A stretch of 26,818 bases of DNA, taken from the NCBI GenBank assembly GCA_002390745.1, contig DGQK01000072.1:1-26818 (forward strand), in the 5' to 3' direction. The notes under the pieces are model-generated. The model searched no databases, had not been told where the DNA came from, and was given only the letters and a program-made list of their open reading frames with translations. Numbering within the stretch: the stretch's first letter is position 1; each line of letters opens with the position of its first letter. A program made the position numbers and the translations under genes. Below, piece after piece: positions 1-8,464 of the stretch. This DNA is from Bacteroidetes bacterium UBA4416. GTDB taxonomy: Bacteria > Bacteroidota > Bacteroidia > B-17B0 > Aurantibacillaceae.

Positions 1-56
1 CACCATGGTAGGACTTGTATTCGGATTTTAACCCGAATACAAGTCCTACCATGGTG
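1..56. repeat. Perfect 24-bp inverted repeat at the window edge (probable fold-back)
   Basis: Bases 1-24 are the exact reverse complement of bases 33-56, separated by 8 nt. The right arm reads as sensible protein in the frame of the downstream gene (...DFNPNTSPTMVNT...), which looks like part of an SBBP-like propeller blade. The left arm puts a TAG stop at 9-11 in that same frame. The simplest reading is that the left arm is an inverted copy created at a contig or read end (fold-back chimera), not a biological hairpin. A real hairpin is not excluded from sequence alone. Confidence 0.85.
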
Positions 57-1046
57 AATACCTTGACATCTGCCGGTAGCAACGATATTTTTGTGATAAA
101 GCTGTTTCCATGTGCTGCGCCGGCACCGGTTGTCAATGCTACGCCTGTGAGCAGGCAGACGATTTGTGTGAGCACTACCGGCACCCTGTCGGCAACAACA
201 GGCACCGGCACCGTTAACTGGTATTCGAGCGCCACTTCCACGCTGGCACTGGGCACAGGAACCAATTACATCACGCCGGTGATGGCCGCAGGAAATTATA
301 CCTACTATGCGGAGGCCTCTACGTGCGCGCCAAGCGCCACACGCACAGCTGTTACACTCACGGTGAATGCGCTGCCTGTTGTAACGGCAAATGACGGGGT
401 GATCTGCCAGGGGCAATCCTTTACCATCCTGCCGACAGGTGCTTCCACGTATATCTATTCGTCCGGATCCGCGGTGGTATCGCCAAGCTCCACAACTTTT
501 TATTCTATTCTCGGTTTCGATGCCATCGGCTGCAAATCCCTGCCCGCAACATCCATTGTTACGGTGATGCCGTCGCCTGCCATTACCGCTGCCAGCAGCA
601 GCCCGATGATCTGCGCAGGAGAAAGCGCTACGCTAACGGCAACGGGCGTGAGCAGCTATACCTGGAGCACTGGTTCCAACGCGGCCTCCATTGTGGTGAG
701 TCCTTCTGTCAATACAACATATTCTGTTGCCAGCCTTGGAACAAACGGTTGTACGGGAGTGGTTCTGCTCACGCAGAATGTAAGCCTGTGTACAGGCCTT
801 CATGAATTAGCTACAGGAAATTCTCCGGCTGTTATTTATCCGAATCCATCCAGCGGTATCTTTACCATCGAAGCGGGAAGTGCCTTTGCGGTAAGCGTTT
901 ACGACGTTCTGGGAAATATCCTCATGACCTACGATGTGATGGCAGGGAAACAAACGATCGATCTGAATCAGTATGCCGATGGCATCTACCTGGCCAAAGT
1001 AGCGCAGGGAGGGCAGGTTCAGACGATCCGCCTGATCAAACAATAA
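15..1046 (+). CDS. T9SS type A secreted protein with Ig-like repeats, 5'-truncated
   Basis: This is the C-terminal part of a large exported protein. Residues 1-30 of the visible part resemble the end of an SBBP-type propeller blade (DFNPN...TSAGSNDIFVIKL). Three Ig/PKD-like modules follow, at about 41-118, 119-185 and 186-258; the last two carry the C-x-G-x-S/T pattern (ICQGQS, ICAGES). The C-terminus (about 270-343) is a T9SS type A sorting domain, with the YPNPSSGIFTIE start, a VYDVLGN core and a DGIYLAKV strand. Such tails direct proteins through the type IX secretion system to the cell surface and are normally cleaved off. The listed start is a TTG inside the inverted repeat and is not a genuine start; the true 5' end lies outside the window. 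A hairpin downstream may terminate its transcript. The substrate or function is unknown. Confidence 0.88.
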   Translation: MYSDFNPNTSPTMVNTLTSAGSNDIFVIKLFPCAAPAPVVNATPVSRQTICVSTTGTLSATTGTGTVNWYSSATSTLALGTGTNYITPVMAAGNYTYYAEASTCAPSATRTAVTLTVNALPVVTANDGVICQGQSFTILPTGASTYIYSSGSAVVSPSSTTFYSILGFDAIGCKSLPATSIVTVMPSPAITAASSSPMICAGESATLTATGVSSYTWSTGSNAASIVVSPSVNTTYSVASLGTNGCTGVVLLTQNVSLCTGLHELATGNSPAVIYPNPSSGIFTIEAGSAFAVSVYDVLGNILMTYDVMAGKQTIDLNQYADGIYLAKVAQGGQVQTIRLIKQ

Positions 1047-1059
1047 GATAGAAAGATAT

Positions 1060-1119
1060 GTTTAAGGGGGTTCGGCTGTCATGTAAAAGGTTTATCATCG
1101 TTGCCGGACTCCTTTAAGC
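1060..1119 (+). terminator. Possible intrinsic terminator after the first gene
   Basis: Bases 1060-1076 can pair with 1103-1119 over all 17 positions, as 13 Watson-Crick pairs plus 4 G-U wobbles, around a 26-nt loop. A T-rich stretch (TTCTTTT) follows immediately. It starts 13 nt after the stop of the T9SS protein and ends 32 nt before the start of the PNGase F-like gene. The loop is long for a classic intrinsic terminator, so this is a moderate call. Confidence 0.45.
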
Positions 1120-1151
1120 TTCTTTTGAACACTCATTACTTAAACTACCAG

Positions 1152-2498
1152 ATGAACATAAAATTAATTTCTCTTTTCTTTGCTGCCTGCTTCATGCGGG
1201 TGTCAGCACAAACCACGATTACCGTCATGGATAGCGTGGTGTTTTACGACGGCTATGCAACCGTTGTTACCAATCCGACTCCGGCAGGAGTTGTCAGGCA
1301 CCGGAACGATTTATTTGCCAGGAAGCTCACCGCTGCAGAATTATCATCTATCGGTACCAGTCTGCAGATGAATGTGAGCATAAAGGCTTTATGTGATAAT
1401 TACGACAGGATAGGGGGTGTCAATCTCGCCCTGGTGCCAGTAGGCTCTGCCACTTACAACCCTGATAATGTACAGCGCATTGAGCTTGGCCGGTTCATTA
1501 CGCCTTTCATGAATAAAAACATTCAGCCGGATGTGGTTTCTTACACCTTCAACATCGATAATGTTGCCATGCTGCTTAAAGAGACAAGTATCACTTCTAA
1601 TTTCGATATCTGGATCGAGCTTTCGCTCTTTGGAGTGCCCTATGCCGCTAATACCCAGGTAGCGGGATGCTCAGGCCGGAACGATGTGTTCAGGGGCAAG
1701 CTGCAATTCGTGACCAACTCGCCTGCGCCCGTGCAAAACACAAATGTATTGTTGCCTTTGTTCTTCAATGCCAATTTCAATAATTACCAGGCCGGCGCCA
1801 CGGATACGATGGGGCTTACCACCAGGCGTATTACCTTTAACGTGCCGTCTAATATGACAGACGCCGAGTTTACGCTCATCACGTCCAACCATGGTGCCAA
1901 TTCCGGCGGTGAAGAATACAACCGGAGGGTTCATTATGCGTATTTTGATAATACCCTTGTGCTTACCTACAAGCCCGGCCGCCTGACCTGCGAGCCATTC
2001 CGACAGTATAATACCCAGGCAAACGGGATTTATGGATCGTCCGTAAAGACACCTGCACAATGGCAGTCCTTCAGCAACTGGTGCCCCGGCGATGTCATCG
2101 ACATTCGCAAGATCCCTTTAGGACCGGTTACAGCCGGGAGCCACTCTTTTCTGATCCGTGTTCCTGCCGCAACGTTCAATGGAGGCGACGGTAATTTTCC
2201 GCTTTCTCTTTATTTCCACGGAAAAACATCCGGTCAGCTTCCTGTAGGGGTGATGGATCATGCTGAAAACGACCGCTTGCTTTTGGTGTATCCCAATCCG
2301 TCGAAAGGGCTATTCACCATTGAGCTGGAAGATTCTCAGGCAGAAATTACAGTGACCAATGCCCTAGGACAGGAAGTGATAAGAACACATGCTGTCGCGA
2401 ATGCGACGACGTTGCAACTGGATCGTGCAGGCATCTACATTGTTTCTGCAAAAACAAAGCAGGGAATCGTGACACGTAAACTGATCGTAAATGATTGA
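1152..2498 (+). CDS. Secreted PNGase F-like peptide-N-glycosidase with T9SS type A tail
   Basis: The protein (448 aa) resembles Elizabethkingia PNGase F, which hydrolyses the amide bond between Asn and the first GlcNAc of N-glycans. I start it at ATG 1152 because that gives a clean signal peptide (MNIKLISLFFAACFMRVSAQ); the upstream TTG at 1101 would bury it. Similarity to PNGase F is visible at three places: CDNYDRIGGV plus ELGRFITPF (81-118) against CDEWDRYANV/EIGRFITPY; WIELSLF (154-160) against the ETW strand; and GGEEYNRRVHY (252-262) against CAEWCFRTH. The candidate catalytic acids D85, E156 and E254 or E255 fall where PNGase F has D60, E118 and E206. The WCPGDVIDIRKIPL segment (310-323) matches WCPGMAVPTRID. 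A T9SS sorting tail (YPNPSKGLFTIE, about 380-448) ends the protein. The family call is by eye from remembered sequence; activity is inferred. Confidence 0.8.
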   Translation: MNIKLISLFFAACFMRVSAQTTITVMDSVVFYDGYATVVTNPTPAGVVRHRNDLFARKLTAAELSSIGTSLQMNVSIKALCDNYDRIGGVNLALVPVGSATYNPDNVQRIELGRFITPFMNKNIQPDVVSYTFNIDNVAMLLKETSITSNFDIWIELSLFGVPYAANTQVAGCSGRNDVFRGKLQFVTNSPAPVQNTNVLLPLFFNANFNNYQAGATDTMGLTTRRITFNVPSNMTDAEFTLITSNHGANSGGEEYNRRVHYAYFDNTLVLTYKPGRLTCEPFRQYNTQANGIYGSSVKTPAQWQSFSNWCPGDVIDIRKIPLGPVTAGSHSFLIRVPAATFNGGDGNFPLSLYFHGKTSGQLPVGVMDHAENDRLLLVYPNPSKGLFTIELEDSQAEITVTNALGQEVIRTHAVANATTLQLDRAGIYIVSAKTKQGIVTRKLIVND

Positions 2499-2624
2499 TA
2501 GCGGAATTAGATGTAGCTAAAGGTACATCAACATGGCCCTATGTTCGGTTTCTGCGGAGCATAGAGCGATGGTTATGGATTCAGGAAACAGGTGTGTGAA
2601 GGGCCTGTTCCGGCTTGTATACAA

Positions 2625-2657
2625 AAAAGGCCTCTGTAATAACTACAGAGGCCTTTT
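2625..2657. terminator. Bidirectional intrinsic terminator
   Basis: A 14-bp perfect stem (2625-2638 with 2644-2657) encloses a 5-nt loop. The stem begins with a run of A and ends with TTTT, so a U-tract follows the hairpin on either strand. It lies between the convergent ends of the PNGase F-like gene (stop 2498) and the LytTR regulator (stop 2677), where a shared terminator is expected. Confidence 0.88.
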
Positions 2658-2676
2658 CATGATCACGTGCCTGTAT

Positions 2677-3420
2677 TTATATTTTGTTGAGGCGTTTGAG
2701 AAACTCGTCTTTTTTGCGTTGCGATACCGTAATGGTGTTTCCGCTTTTCATCATGACATAGCCTCCGCGGCCTTTGTGGTATTGTTTGATGTATTCAAGG
2801 TTAATCAGGTGCGAGTGGTGTACCCGGATGAAATTGTAACCGCTGAGGACATCCTCAAACTCCTTCAGGTTTTTGGTGACAATGATTTCCTTGCCGTCCG
2901 TAAGAAAACAAATGGTATATTTTCCGGCGGCTTCACAGCGCTCGATGTCGCTGATCTCCACAAACACCAGGCCCAGGTTGGTACTTAAGGCCAGGCGTTT
3001 ATTCCTGTCGATGGCGACATTAGCTTTAGGAAGCTTGTTGTCTTTCGGTGCCTGTGGTTTCGTGATCAAAGTTTCCGCTTTTTTAACGGCTTTGACAAGC
3101 TCCTCCTCGTCTACCGGCTTGAGCAGGTAATCGATGGCGGAAAATTTAAAGGCCTTGATGGCATGCTCATGATAAGCAGATACAAAAATAACATGCGTCT
3201 TGCGTTCGCCAATCTTTTCCAGGAGGTCGAAGCCCGATCCCCCGGGCATTTGAATGTCCAGGAAGATAAGGTCCGGGTCCAGTAAATTGATGAGGTCGAG
3301 GGCCTTTGAAATATCTTCGGCAACTCCTACAACATTTACAGCAGGGCAGTGTTCGCGGAGGAGGATCTGCAACAGCTCCCTGCCTTTTTTTTCGTCGTCA
3401 ACAATTACGGTGTTTATCAT
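2677..3420 (-). CDS. LytTR-family response regulator
   Basis: This 247-aa protein is a two-domain DNA-binding response regulator. Residues 1-120 are a receiver domain with the acidic pair D8/D9, the phosphoacceptor D55 (LIFLDIQMPG), S81 (IFVSAY) and K101 (LLKPVD). Residues about 145-247 are a LytTR DNA-binding domain with the typical FIRVHHSHLINLEYI segment. The gene lies 20 nt downstream of the propeller sensor kinase on the same strand, so the two almost certainly form one operon and one phosphorelay. Its targets cannot be read from the window. Transcription likely stops at the hairpin 2625-2657. The family is certain; the regulon is unknown. Confidence 0.95.
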   Translation of the reverse strand: MINTVIVDDEKKGRELLQILLREHCPAVNVVGVAEDISKALDLINLLDPDLIFLDIQMPGGSGFDLLEKIGERKTHVIFVSAYHEHAIKAFKFSAIDYLLKPVDEEELVKAVKKAETLITKPQAPKDNKLPKANVAIDRNKRLALSTNLGLVFVEISDIERCEAAGKYTICFLTDGKEIIVTKNLKEFEDVLSGYNFIRVHHSHLINLEYIKQYHKGRGGYVMMKSGNTITVSQRKKDEFLKRLNKI

Positions 3421-3440
3421 AAGCCAATGGTATAAAGAAA

Positions 3441-6383
3441 TTAAAATGCCTGTGGTTTTTTAAGAGGAATGCGGATGCTTACCAAGGTTCCTTCAGGCTC
3501 TCCGTTCGGATTGAGCTTGTCGGTGATCTCCAGCCGGATGTCACTGTTTTCAATGTAATTGATCGTTCTGATCCGTTCGATGATGGTTTTGATGCCCATC
3601 GAAACGTGCGAGTCGCTGTGCAGCGATTTTTTCCGGGCAGATTCACGGCGCCCGATCCCATTGTCATCGATCATCCCAATCAGGCATCCATCCTTCTTTT
3701 CGAACCGGATCGTTAAGACCCGCTCCTTCTCTGATTCCCGGAGGCCATGGTGAATCGCATTTTCCACGAAAGGCTGGAACAGCATCCCCGGTATCTCTAT
3801 CTTTTCTTTTTCCAGGAGCGGATCGATCATCAGCATAAACTCAAATTTGTGATCGAGCCGTAATTGTTCCAGCTCAACGTAGAGCTTCAGCAAATCGATT
3901 TCCGTTTGCAAAAAAATATAATTGTTGTTGGAGTTGATGAGGAACATGCGAACCAGCCGGGCAAACTTTCCGAGGTATTTTCCGGCCGATACTTTATCGT
4001 CGGTGGAGATAAAGTATTTGATCGTGTTCAGGCAGTTAAAGATAAAGTGAGGATTCATCTGGCCCTGCAGGGCTTTCAATTCGAGCAGGGCGTAATTCTT
4101 ATTGATCTCCGTTTTTTCGGCTTCGTTTCTACGGATAATTTTTATCCGGATATAAACGATGATCAGCACGGCCAAAATAATGCCTGCAAGCATTGTGTAA
4201 AGAAAAGACCAGGTTTTATAAAAAGGGGAAGGGATCGTAAACTGGATCTGTTTGGTCTTATTCAGCTTCTCGCCCTTGCGGCCAACAACTTCTACCGTCA
4301 GGGTGTAATCGGAAGGCATCAGGTTGGTATAAGTGATCAGCCTTTTCTCCCTCATGTAATTCCAGTCTTTTTCCAATCCATCCAGCTTATAGCGGATGAG
4401 CAGGTTTTTGGGGTCGCTGAAAAACGGCGCGCTGAATTGAATTTCCAGCCTGCCTGTCTGCCCGGGCAGGCGGATCAGCGAATCGCTATAGGGAAACTCG
4501 GTATTGTCGGCTACGATCTTTTCGATGAACAGGTCAGGCACATAATCCGATACATATTCTTTTTTCGGATCCGTGATCACAAAGCCGTTGATGGTTGGGA
4601 AAACCAGTTCACCGTTTTGCCTTTTCAATCCGGGCGATTGGAACCCGCCGTTGCATTCGGTATATTTCATCCCACTTTCACGGCCATAGAAGGTAGACGG
4701 CACAAAAGACGATCTGCCCCCGGCATAGTCGTTCAGGTCTTTTTTGTATACCGAGTAAATACCGGCATTGGTGCTGATCCAGAATTTCAGATGATCGTCT
4801 TCAAGGATACAGGAAGCAAAATCATCGACCAGTTCAAGGCTTTTATTGTAAGCGAAAAAAACGCCGTTCCTGAGCCTCGCGATGCCGCCGCCATAGGTGG
4901 CGATCCAGTATGTGCCTGTATCAGAAGGGTCCTCATAAATAAAGCGCACATTGTTGTGCGGCAAGCCGTCATCTGTCGTGTAGATTTTTACCTTGCCGTT
5001 CCTGATAACACCCAGTCCGTTCTTGGAGCAAAACCATAGTTGATTGTTTTTATCCTGTATGATCTGATTGATGGAATTGGTCGTTGCTTCCTTTACCCAC
5101 TTGAACGTTCCGTTTTTATAGTAGCAAAGGCCTTCGGAAGTTCCTGCCCATATCGTGTGCGATTTGTCTTCGTACAAGCAGAAAACCTGGTCGGAAGGAA
5201 GGCCATCGGGTATCTGGTAACGTTGTTCGAGCCTGTTGTGATAGAACCTGGAAATTCCTCCGCCATAAGATCCGCTCCACAAGGCCCCCTGATGATCTAT
5301 CAGGAGAGTCCAGACACAGCCGTAGGAAGGTACCGGCTTAAACTGAGAGCCTGTAAACTCAAACACGCCTTTACAGTAACTGCTGATCAGGATAGAACCC
5401 TGGGAGCCATTGATGATAGAGCCGCTGCTGCTGCCATAAAAATTTTCGGTTTCAGAATAGGACCTGATCACTTTCGGCTTTAGCTTGTTGATCCCGGCAT
5501 TGCCGGTGCACAGCCAGATATTATTTTCGCGGTCTTTCAGGAAGTTTTGTATTTCGTTCGACGTAAGCCCGTTGTGCACGTCTATCGATGAATAGGTATT
5601 CCCTTTAAGGATAAACACCCCGTTTTTGCCGGCTATCCATATCCTGTCCTGGTCGATCAGAAAATCGTTGAAGTAACCGTCTGATTTTTCATTGATGATA
5701 GCGCCCGGGAGTTTGCATTCCTGTACGGAATCCTGCCTGATCCGGTAAAGATGATAATGATTGGAAACATAAAGCGAGTTGTCGGGGCCATGTTTCATGT
5801 GGAGTACCGGCAGATGTTGTGGCACATTCAGGCGTACCGGTTGATTTTTCCTCAGAACAAAAAGCCCTGTTCTGGTTCCTATGTGAAGGGCCTTGTTATA
5901 ATACGTCATCTTTGTAATGAAGGCCGGTGCCATGTCATAAAAAAGGGAATAGGCACCGCTTTGTAACCGGTAGATCTTCCCGTTTTTGCACCCGATAAGC
6001 AGGTTTCCCTGGTCGTCTTCACAAACAGAGGACACATGGCCGGCAGCCTGCATGAGCGGATAGCTCACCGGTTTTTCGTTCGAGAACTTCACCAGGCCGC
6101 TGTTGCGGATAAGCCAGATGGTTTTTTCAGAATCCTCGAACATGCCGATGACCCCGTCTTTGGGGAAGCCCGGCGTATTGCCGGAATGGTAGGTCCTGAA
6201 CGTAACGCCGTCAAAACGGGTGAGGATGCTTTCGGAGATAAACCAAATGAACCCGTCTTTTGACTGAACCATGTCCAGGATCTTTTTTTGAGTGAGCCCG
6301 TTCTCCGAGTTCCATATTTTGATGGAATAATCGAAGCGGGCATTCAAACTCTCTTCCGAAACAAAGGATGCCTGCGAAAACAT
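3441..6383 (-). CDS. Propeller sensor histidine kinase (Reg_prop, Y_Y_Y, His_kinase)
   Basis: This one-transmembrane sensor kinase has at least 980 aa. The large N-terminal part is built of two-component-regulator propeller repeats, seen as recurring blocks such as NGLTSNEIQ...NNIWLCT, DGLPSDQVF...TIWAGT and DGLPHNNVRF...YWIAT. A Y_Y_Y domain follows (about 620-720), then a membrane helix near 727-748 and a LytS-type kinase domain with QMNPHFIFN (phospho-acceptor H779) and ATP-site motifs FVENAIHHG and DDNGIGR. The propeller should face the periplasm, which needs a signal peptide. The first ATG (6383) sits inside what looks like that peptide (...FFIKVLLIVFQNTMFSQA), and no ATG, GTG or TTG lies between it and the in-frame stop at 6501-6503. 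The true start is therefore probably further upstream, for example near 6449, using a rare codon or hidden by a base error. The partner regulator follows directly. Confidence 0.93.
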   Translation of the reverse strand: MFSQASFVSEESLNARFDYSIKIWNSENGLTQKKILDMVQSKDGFIWFISESILTRFDGVTFRTYHSGNTPGFPKDGVIGMFEDSEKTIWLIRNSGLVKFSNEKPVSYPLMQAAGHVSSVCEDDQGNLLIGCKNGKIYRLQSGAYSLFYDMAPAFITKMTYYNKALHIGTRTGLFVLRKNQPVRLNVPQHLPVLHMKHGPDNSLYVSNHYHLYRIRQDSVQECKLPGAIINEKSDGYFNDFLIDQDRIWIAGKNGVFILKGNTYSSIDVHNGLTSNEIQNFLKDRENNIWLCTGNAGINKLKPKVIRSYSETENFYGSSSGSIINGSQGSILISSYCKGVFEFTGSQFKPVPSYGCVWTLLIDHQGALWSGSYGGGISRFYHNRLEQRYQIPDGLPSDQVFCLYEDKSHTIWAGTSEGLCYYKNGTFKWVKEATTNSINQIIQDKNNQLWFCSKNGLGVIRNGKVKIYTTDDGLPHNNVRFIYEDPSDTGTYWIATYGGGIARLRNGVFFAYNKSLELVDDFASCILEDDHLKFWISTNAGIYSVYKKDLNDYAGGRSSFVPSTFYGRESGMKYTECNGGFQSPGLKRQNGELVFPTINGFVITDPKKEYVSDYVPDLFIEKIVADNTEFPYSDSLIRLPGQTGRLEIQFSAPFFSDPKNLLIRYKLDGLEKDWNYMREKRLITYTNLMPSDYTLTVEVVGRKGEKLNKTKQIQFTIPSPFYKTWSFLYTMLAGIILAVLIIVYIRIKIIRRNEAEKTEINKNYALLELKALQGQMNPHFIFNCLNTIKYFISTDDKVSAGKYLGKFARLVRMFLINSNNNYIFLQTEIDLLKLYVELEQLRLDHKFEFMLMIDPLLEKEKIEIPGMLFQPFVENAIHHGLRESEKERVLTIRFEKKDGCLIGMIDDNGIGRRESARKKSLHSDSHVSMGIKTIIERIRTINYIENSDIRLEITDKLNPNGEPEGTLVSIRIPLKKPQAF

Positions 6384-6665
6384 GGTGTTTTGAAAAACAA
6401 TAAGCAGGACCTTGATGAAAAAATATGATCTGGCGGAAGTGTTGATGATGCGTTCTTTAAGAGCTGTAAAGGTAGAAAATAAATGCCTCCGGGTAAAACT
6501 TTAAGGTGGCCTGGCGCCTCGCGGCACAGTCAATCCGGCCTTGTTCGCGTTAGGGTAGGCGCATAACAGCAAAAAATTACCCACTTATTCCTGTATATGC
6601 TCACTTATGTATTCTGACATAAAGTTTAACTATTTAGTAAATAAGTTAGCATAACAAATTCAATT

Positions 6666-6673
6666 TATTTTTC
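6666..6673 (+). promoter_or_regulatory. Near-consensus Bacteroidota -7 box beside a start codon
   Basis: TATTTTTC matches the Bacteroidota -7 consensus TAnnTTTG at all but the last base and ends 2 nt before the ATG at 6676. It lies in the 6384-6675 divergent region between the sensor kinase and the tandem T9SS type B genes. I saw no clear -33 TTTG at the right spacing. The T-rich context makes a chance match likely. Confidence 0.25.
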
Positions 6674-6675
6674 GC

Positions 6676-8445
6676 ATGAACGCTCAAATTCTCCATAGAC
6701 ATCTGATCCTGAAAATTTTCATTTGTATGATGTTTATGAACCTGAGGCTGGTGTCTCAATGTGTGTGGAGCAACCTGTTGTATGACGATTTTGAATACCC
6801 GGCAACCACTGCCAGTCCGGACTTTGTGCAGACGGTTTCTTATTCGCCGGCTCATCCCGAAGCCTATGCCTCCCACAGCCCGAGCCGGTCGGCATACATT
6901 AATTTCATTGACAGCAATCTGGCCAACGGAACGCATGCCGGCACCCTGTTCTATAGTAAGACCTTTACAGTATGCCCTAATACCCAGTATAAAGTGTCTT
7001 CCTGGTTTTGCACCACCTTTGCCGGTTTGCAATGTAATCTGAAGATCCGGTTAAAAGACGGAAGCGGCGGGATCCTGAATATGGTCAACAGTTTTCCATG
7101 CGCTTATGCCCCTTCCTTTAGCCAGTATAGTTCCGGGGTTGTGACTCCCACAACCAGCACGATGATCCTGGAATTAATTACCAACGTAGGCGGCTCAGGC
7201 GGGAACGATCTGAGTATGGATGATCTGCTGGTGGAGCAGTGCCTGAATGCTTCAGGCAGTGTGACCACACAAACAACACTGTGCAGTGCTTCTCCTGCAC
7301 TCAACCTGTTTGGCTTGCTGGGCTCGTCGCAGCCCGCGTTCGGTTCCTGGGGAGGTCCTTCTGTGCTTTCGGGCGGCTACCAGGGAAACTTCAATCCGGG
7401 GCTTAATGCGCAGGGAAACTATATTTACAGTTATAACTATCAAAACAATGTCAATTGCCCGCTGATCAGGGATACCGCAAAAGTTACAGTGATCAGCTCT
7501 CCTACGATCAGTGTGAACCAGGCAAGCATCTGTGCGGGGCAACAGGCAGTACTTGTCGCCGGTGGAGCCGCCAACTATACCTGGACGCCTATCACAGGGC
7601 TTAATGCCGTAAACGGCACTTCGGTTACCGCCGCGCCCTTTGCTACAACGGTATATTCCATTACCGGGACCTTCGGGATGTGCTCCGCGATGCAGACGAC
7701 AACCGTCACGGTGATCCCCTTGCCGGTGCTCACGGTCAGCTCCGGAGAGATCTGCCAGGGAAAAACCATCCTTTTAAATGCCTCCGGCGCCTCTTCCTAT
7801 TCATGGCTTCCTTCCGCAGGGCTTAACAGCAATTCGGCCCCTACGGTCGTGGCGGGCCCGGCCTCTTCCACGGTGTACACCGTCACGGGCGTTTCATCGG
7901 GTTGTTCCGCAAAAGCCACGGCTACCGTGCTGGTTCGCCAGTCAGCATCCGCCGTCATCAGTGCCAGTAATTTTTCCATAACCTCCTCCGATCCAGTGAG
8001 CGTGCTAAGCGCCTCAGGAGGCAATACTTTCAACTGGATCCTGCAAGGCAATGTTTCCAGCGAGCTTCAGGTGAGCCCTCAAAAAACAAGCTCCTATTGC
8101 GTGGAGGTAAGTCAGGACGGCTTTTGCCCGGATACGGCCTGCGTGACTATATTCGCTGAGTTCAAGTCAGAGCTTTCATTCCCGAATGTGTTTACGCCTA
8201 ACGGCGATGGCCCTAATGATCGCTTCTTTTTCCCCTGCAGCAACCTCGAATCTTTTCATGTTTCTATTTTTAACCGCTGGGGAATCAAAGTATTTGAATC
8301 GTCGGATCCCGCCAGAAACAGCGGCTGGGATGGGAAAGTAGATGGTGCGAACGCCTCGGCCGGAGTATACTCATACATTCTGCGTGCGAAAGGACTTGAC
8401 GATACGCTTTACGAAAAGGCAGGCTTCATTACGCTGCTGCGATAA
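6676..8445 (+). CDS. T9SS type B secreted protein, short paralogue of a tandem pair
   Basis: A 589-aa exported protein. Residues 1-28 form a signal peptide. Residues 29-189 are a Cys-rich beta-sandwich-like module (CVWSNLLYDDFEYP at the start, MDDLLVEQC at the end) that resembles carbohydrate-binding jelly rolls; this is only a resemblance. Residues 190-272 form a linker domain. Three Ig/PKD-like repeats follow at 273-346, 347-420 and 421-494; the first two keep the IC-x-G motif and the third is diverged. The C-terminus (about 500-589) is the CHU_C / gliding-associated domain of T9SS type B cargo (FPNVFTPNGDGPNDRF, IFNRWG, GWDGK, GVYSYIL). This tail class is exported through the T9SS and is usually not removed in the type A manner. 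The following gene is a close paralogue 19 nt downstream and is probably co-transcribed. The function is likely adhesion or surface binding, not proven. Confidence 0.88.
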   Translation: MNAQILHRHLILKIFICMMFMNLRLVSQCVWSNLLYDDFEYPATTASPDFVQTVSYSPAHPEAYASHSPSRSAYINFIDSNLANGTHAGTLFYSKTFTVCPNTQYKVSSWFCTTFAGLQCNLKIRLKDGSGGILNMVNSFPCAYAPSFSQYSSGVVTPTTSTMILELITNVGGSGGNDLSMDDLLVEQCLNASGSVTTQTTLCSASPALNLFGLLGSSQPAFGSWGGPSVLSGGYQGNFNPGLNAQGNYIYSYNYQNNVNCPLIRDTAKVTVISSPTISVNQASICAGQQAVLVAGGAANYTWTPITGLNAVNGTSVTAAPFATTVYSITGTFGMCSAMQTTTVTVIPLPVLTVSSGEICQGKTILLNASGASSYSWLPSAGLNSNSAPTVVAGPASSTVYTVTGVSSGCSAKATATVLVRQSASAVISASNFSITSSDPVSVLSASGGNTFNWILQGNVSSELQVSPQKTSSYCVEVSQDGFCPDTACVTIFAEFKSELSFPNVFTPNGDGPNDRFFFPCSNLESFHVSIFNRWGIKVFESSDPARNSGWDGKVDGANASAGVYSYILRAKGLDDTLYEKAGFITLLR

Positions 8446-8464
8446 AACCATAAGCAAACAAGGC

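Noticed and set aside
2533..2988. 151-codon plus-strand frame spanning the terminator and the end of the LytTR gene
   Set aside because: It runs through a strong bidirectional terminator and then antisense to the conserved LytTR domain.
3864..5483. Long plus-strand open frames opposite the sensor kinase (391 and 147 codons)
   Set aside because: They lie antisense to a protein with clear propeller, Y_Y_Y and kinase motifs; the translations are low in recognisable structure and end to end they follow the codon pattern of the opposite strand.
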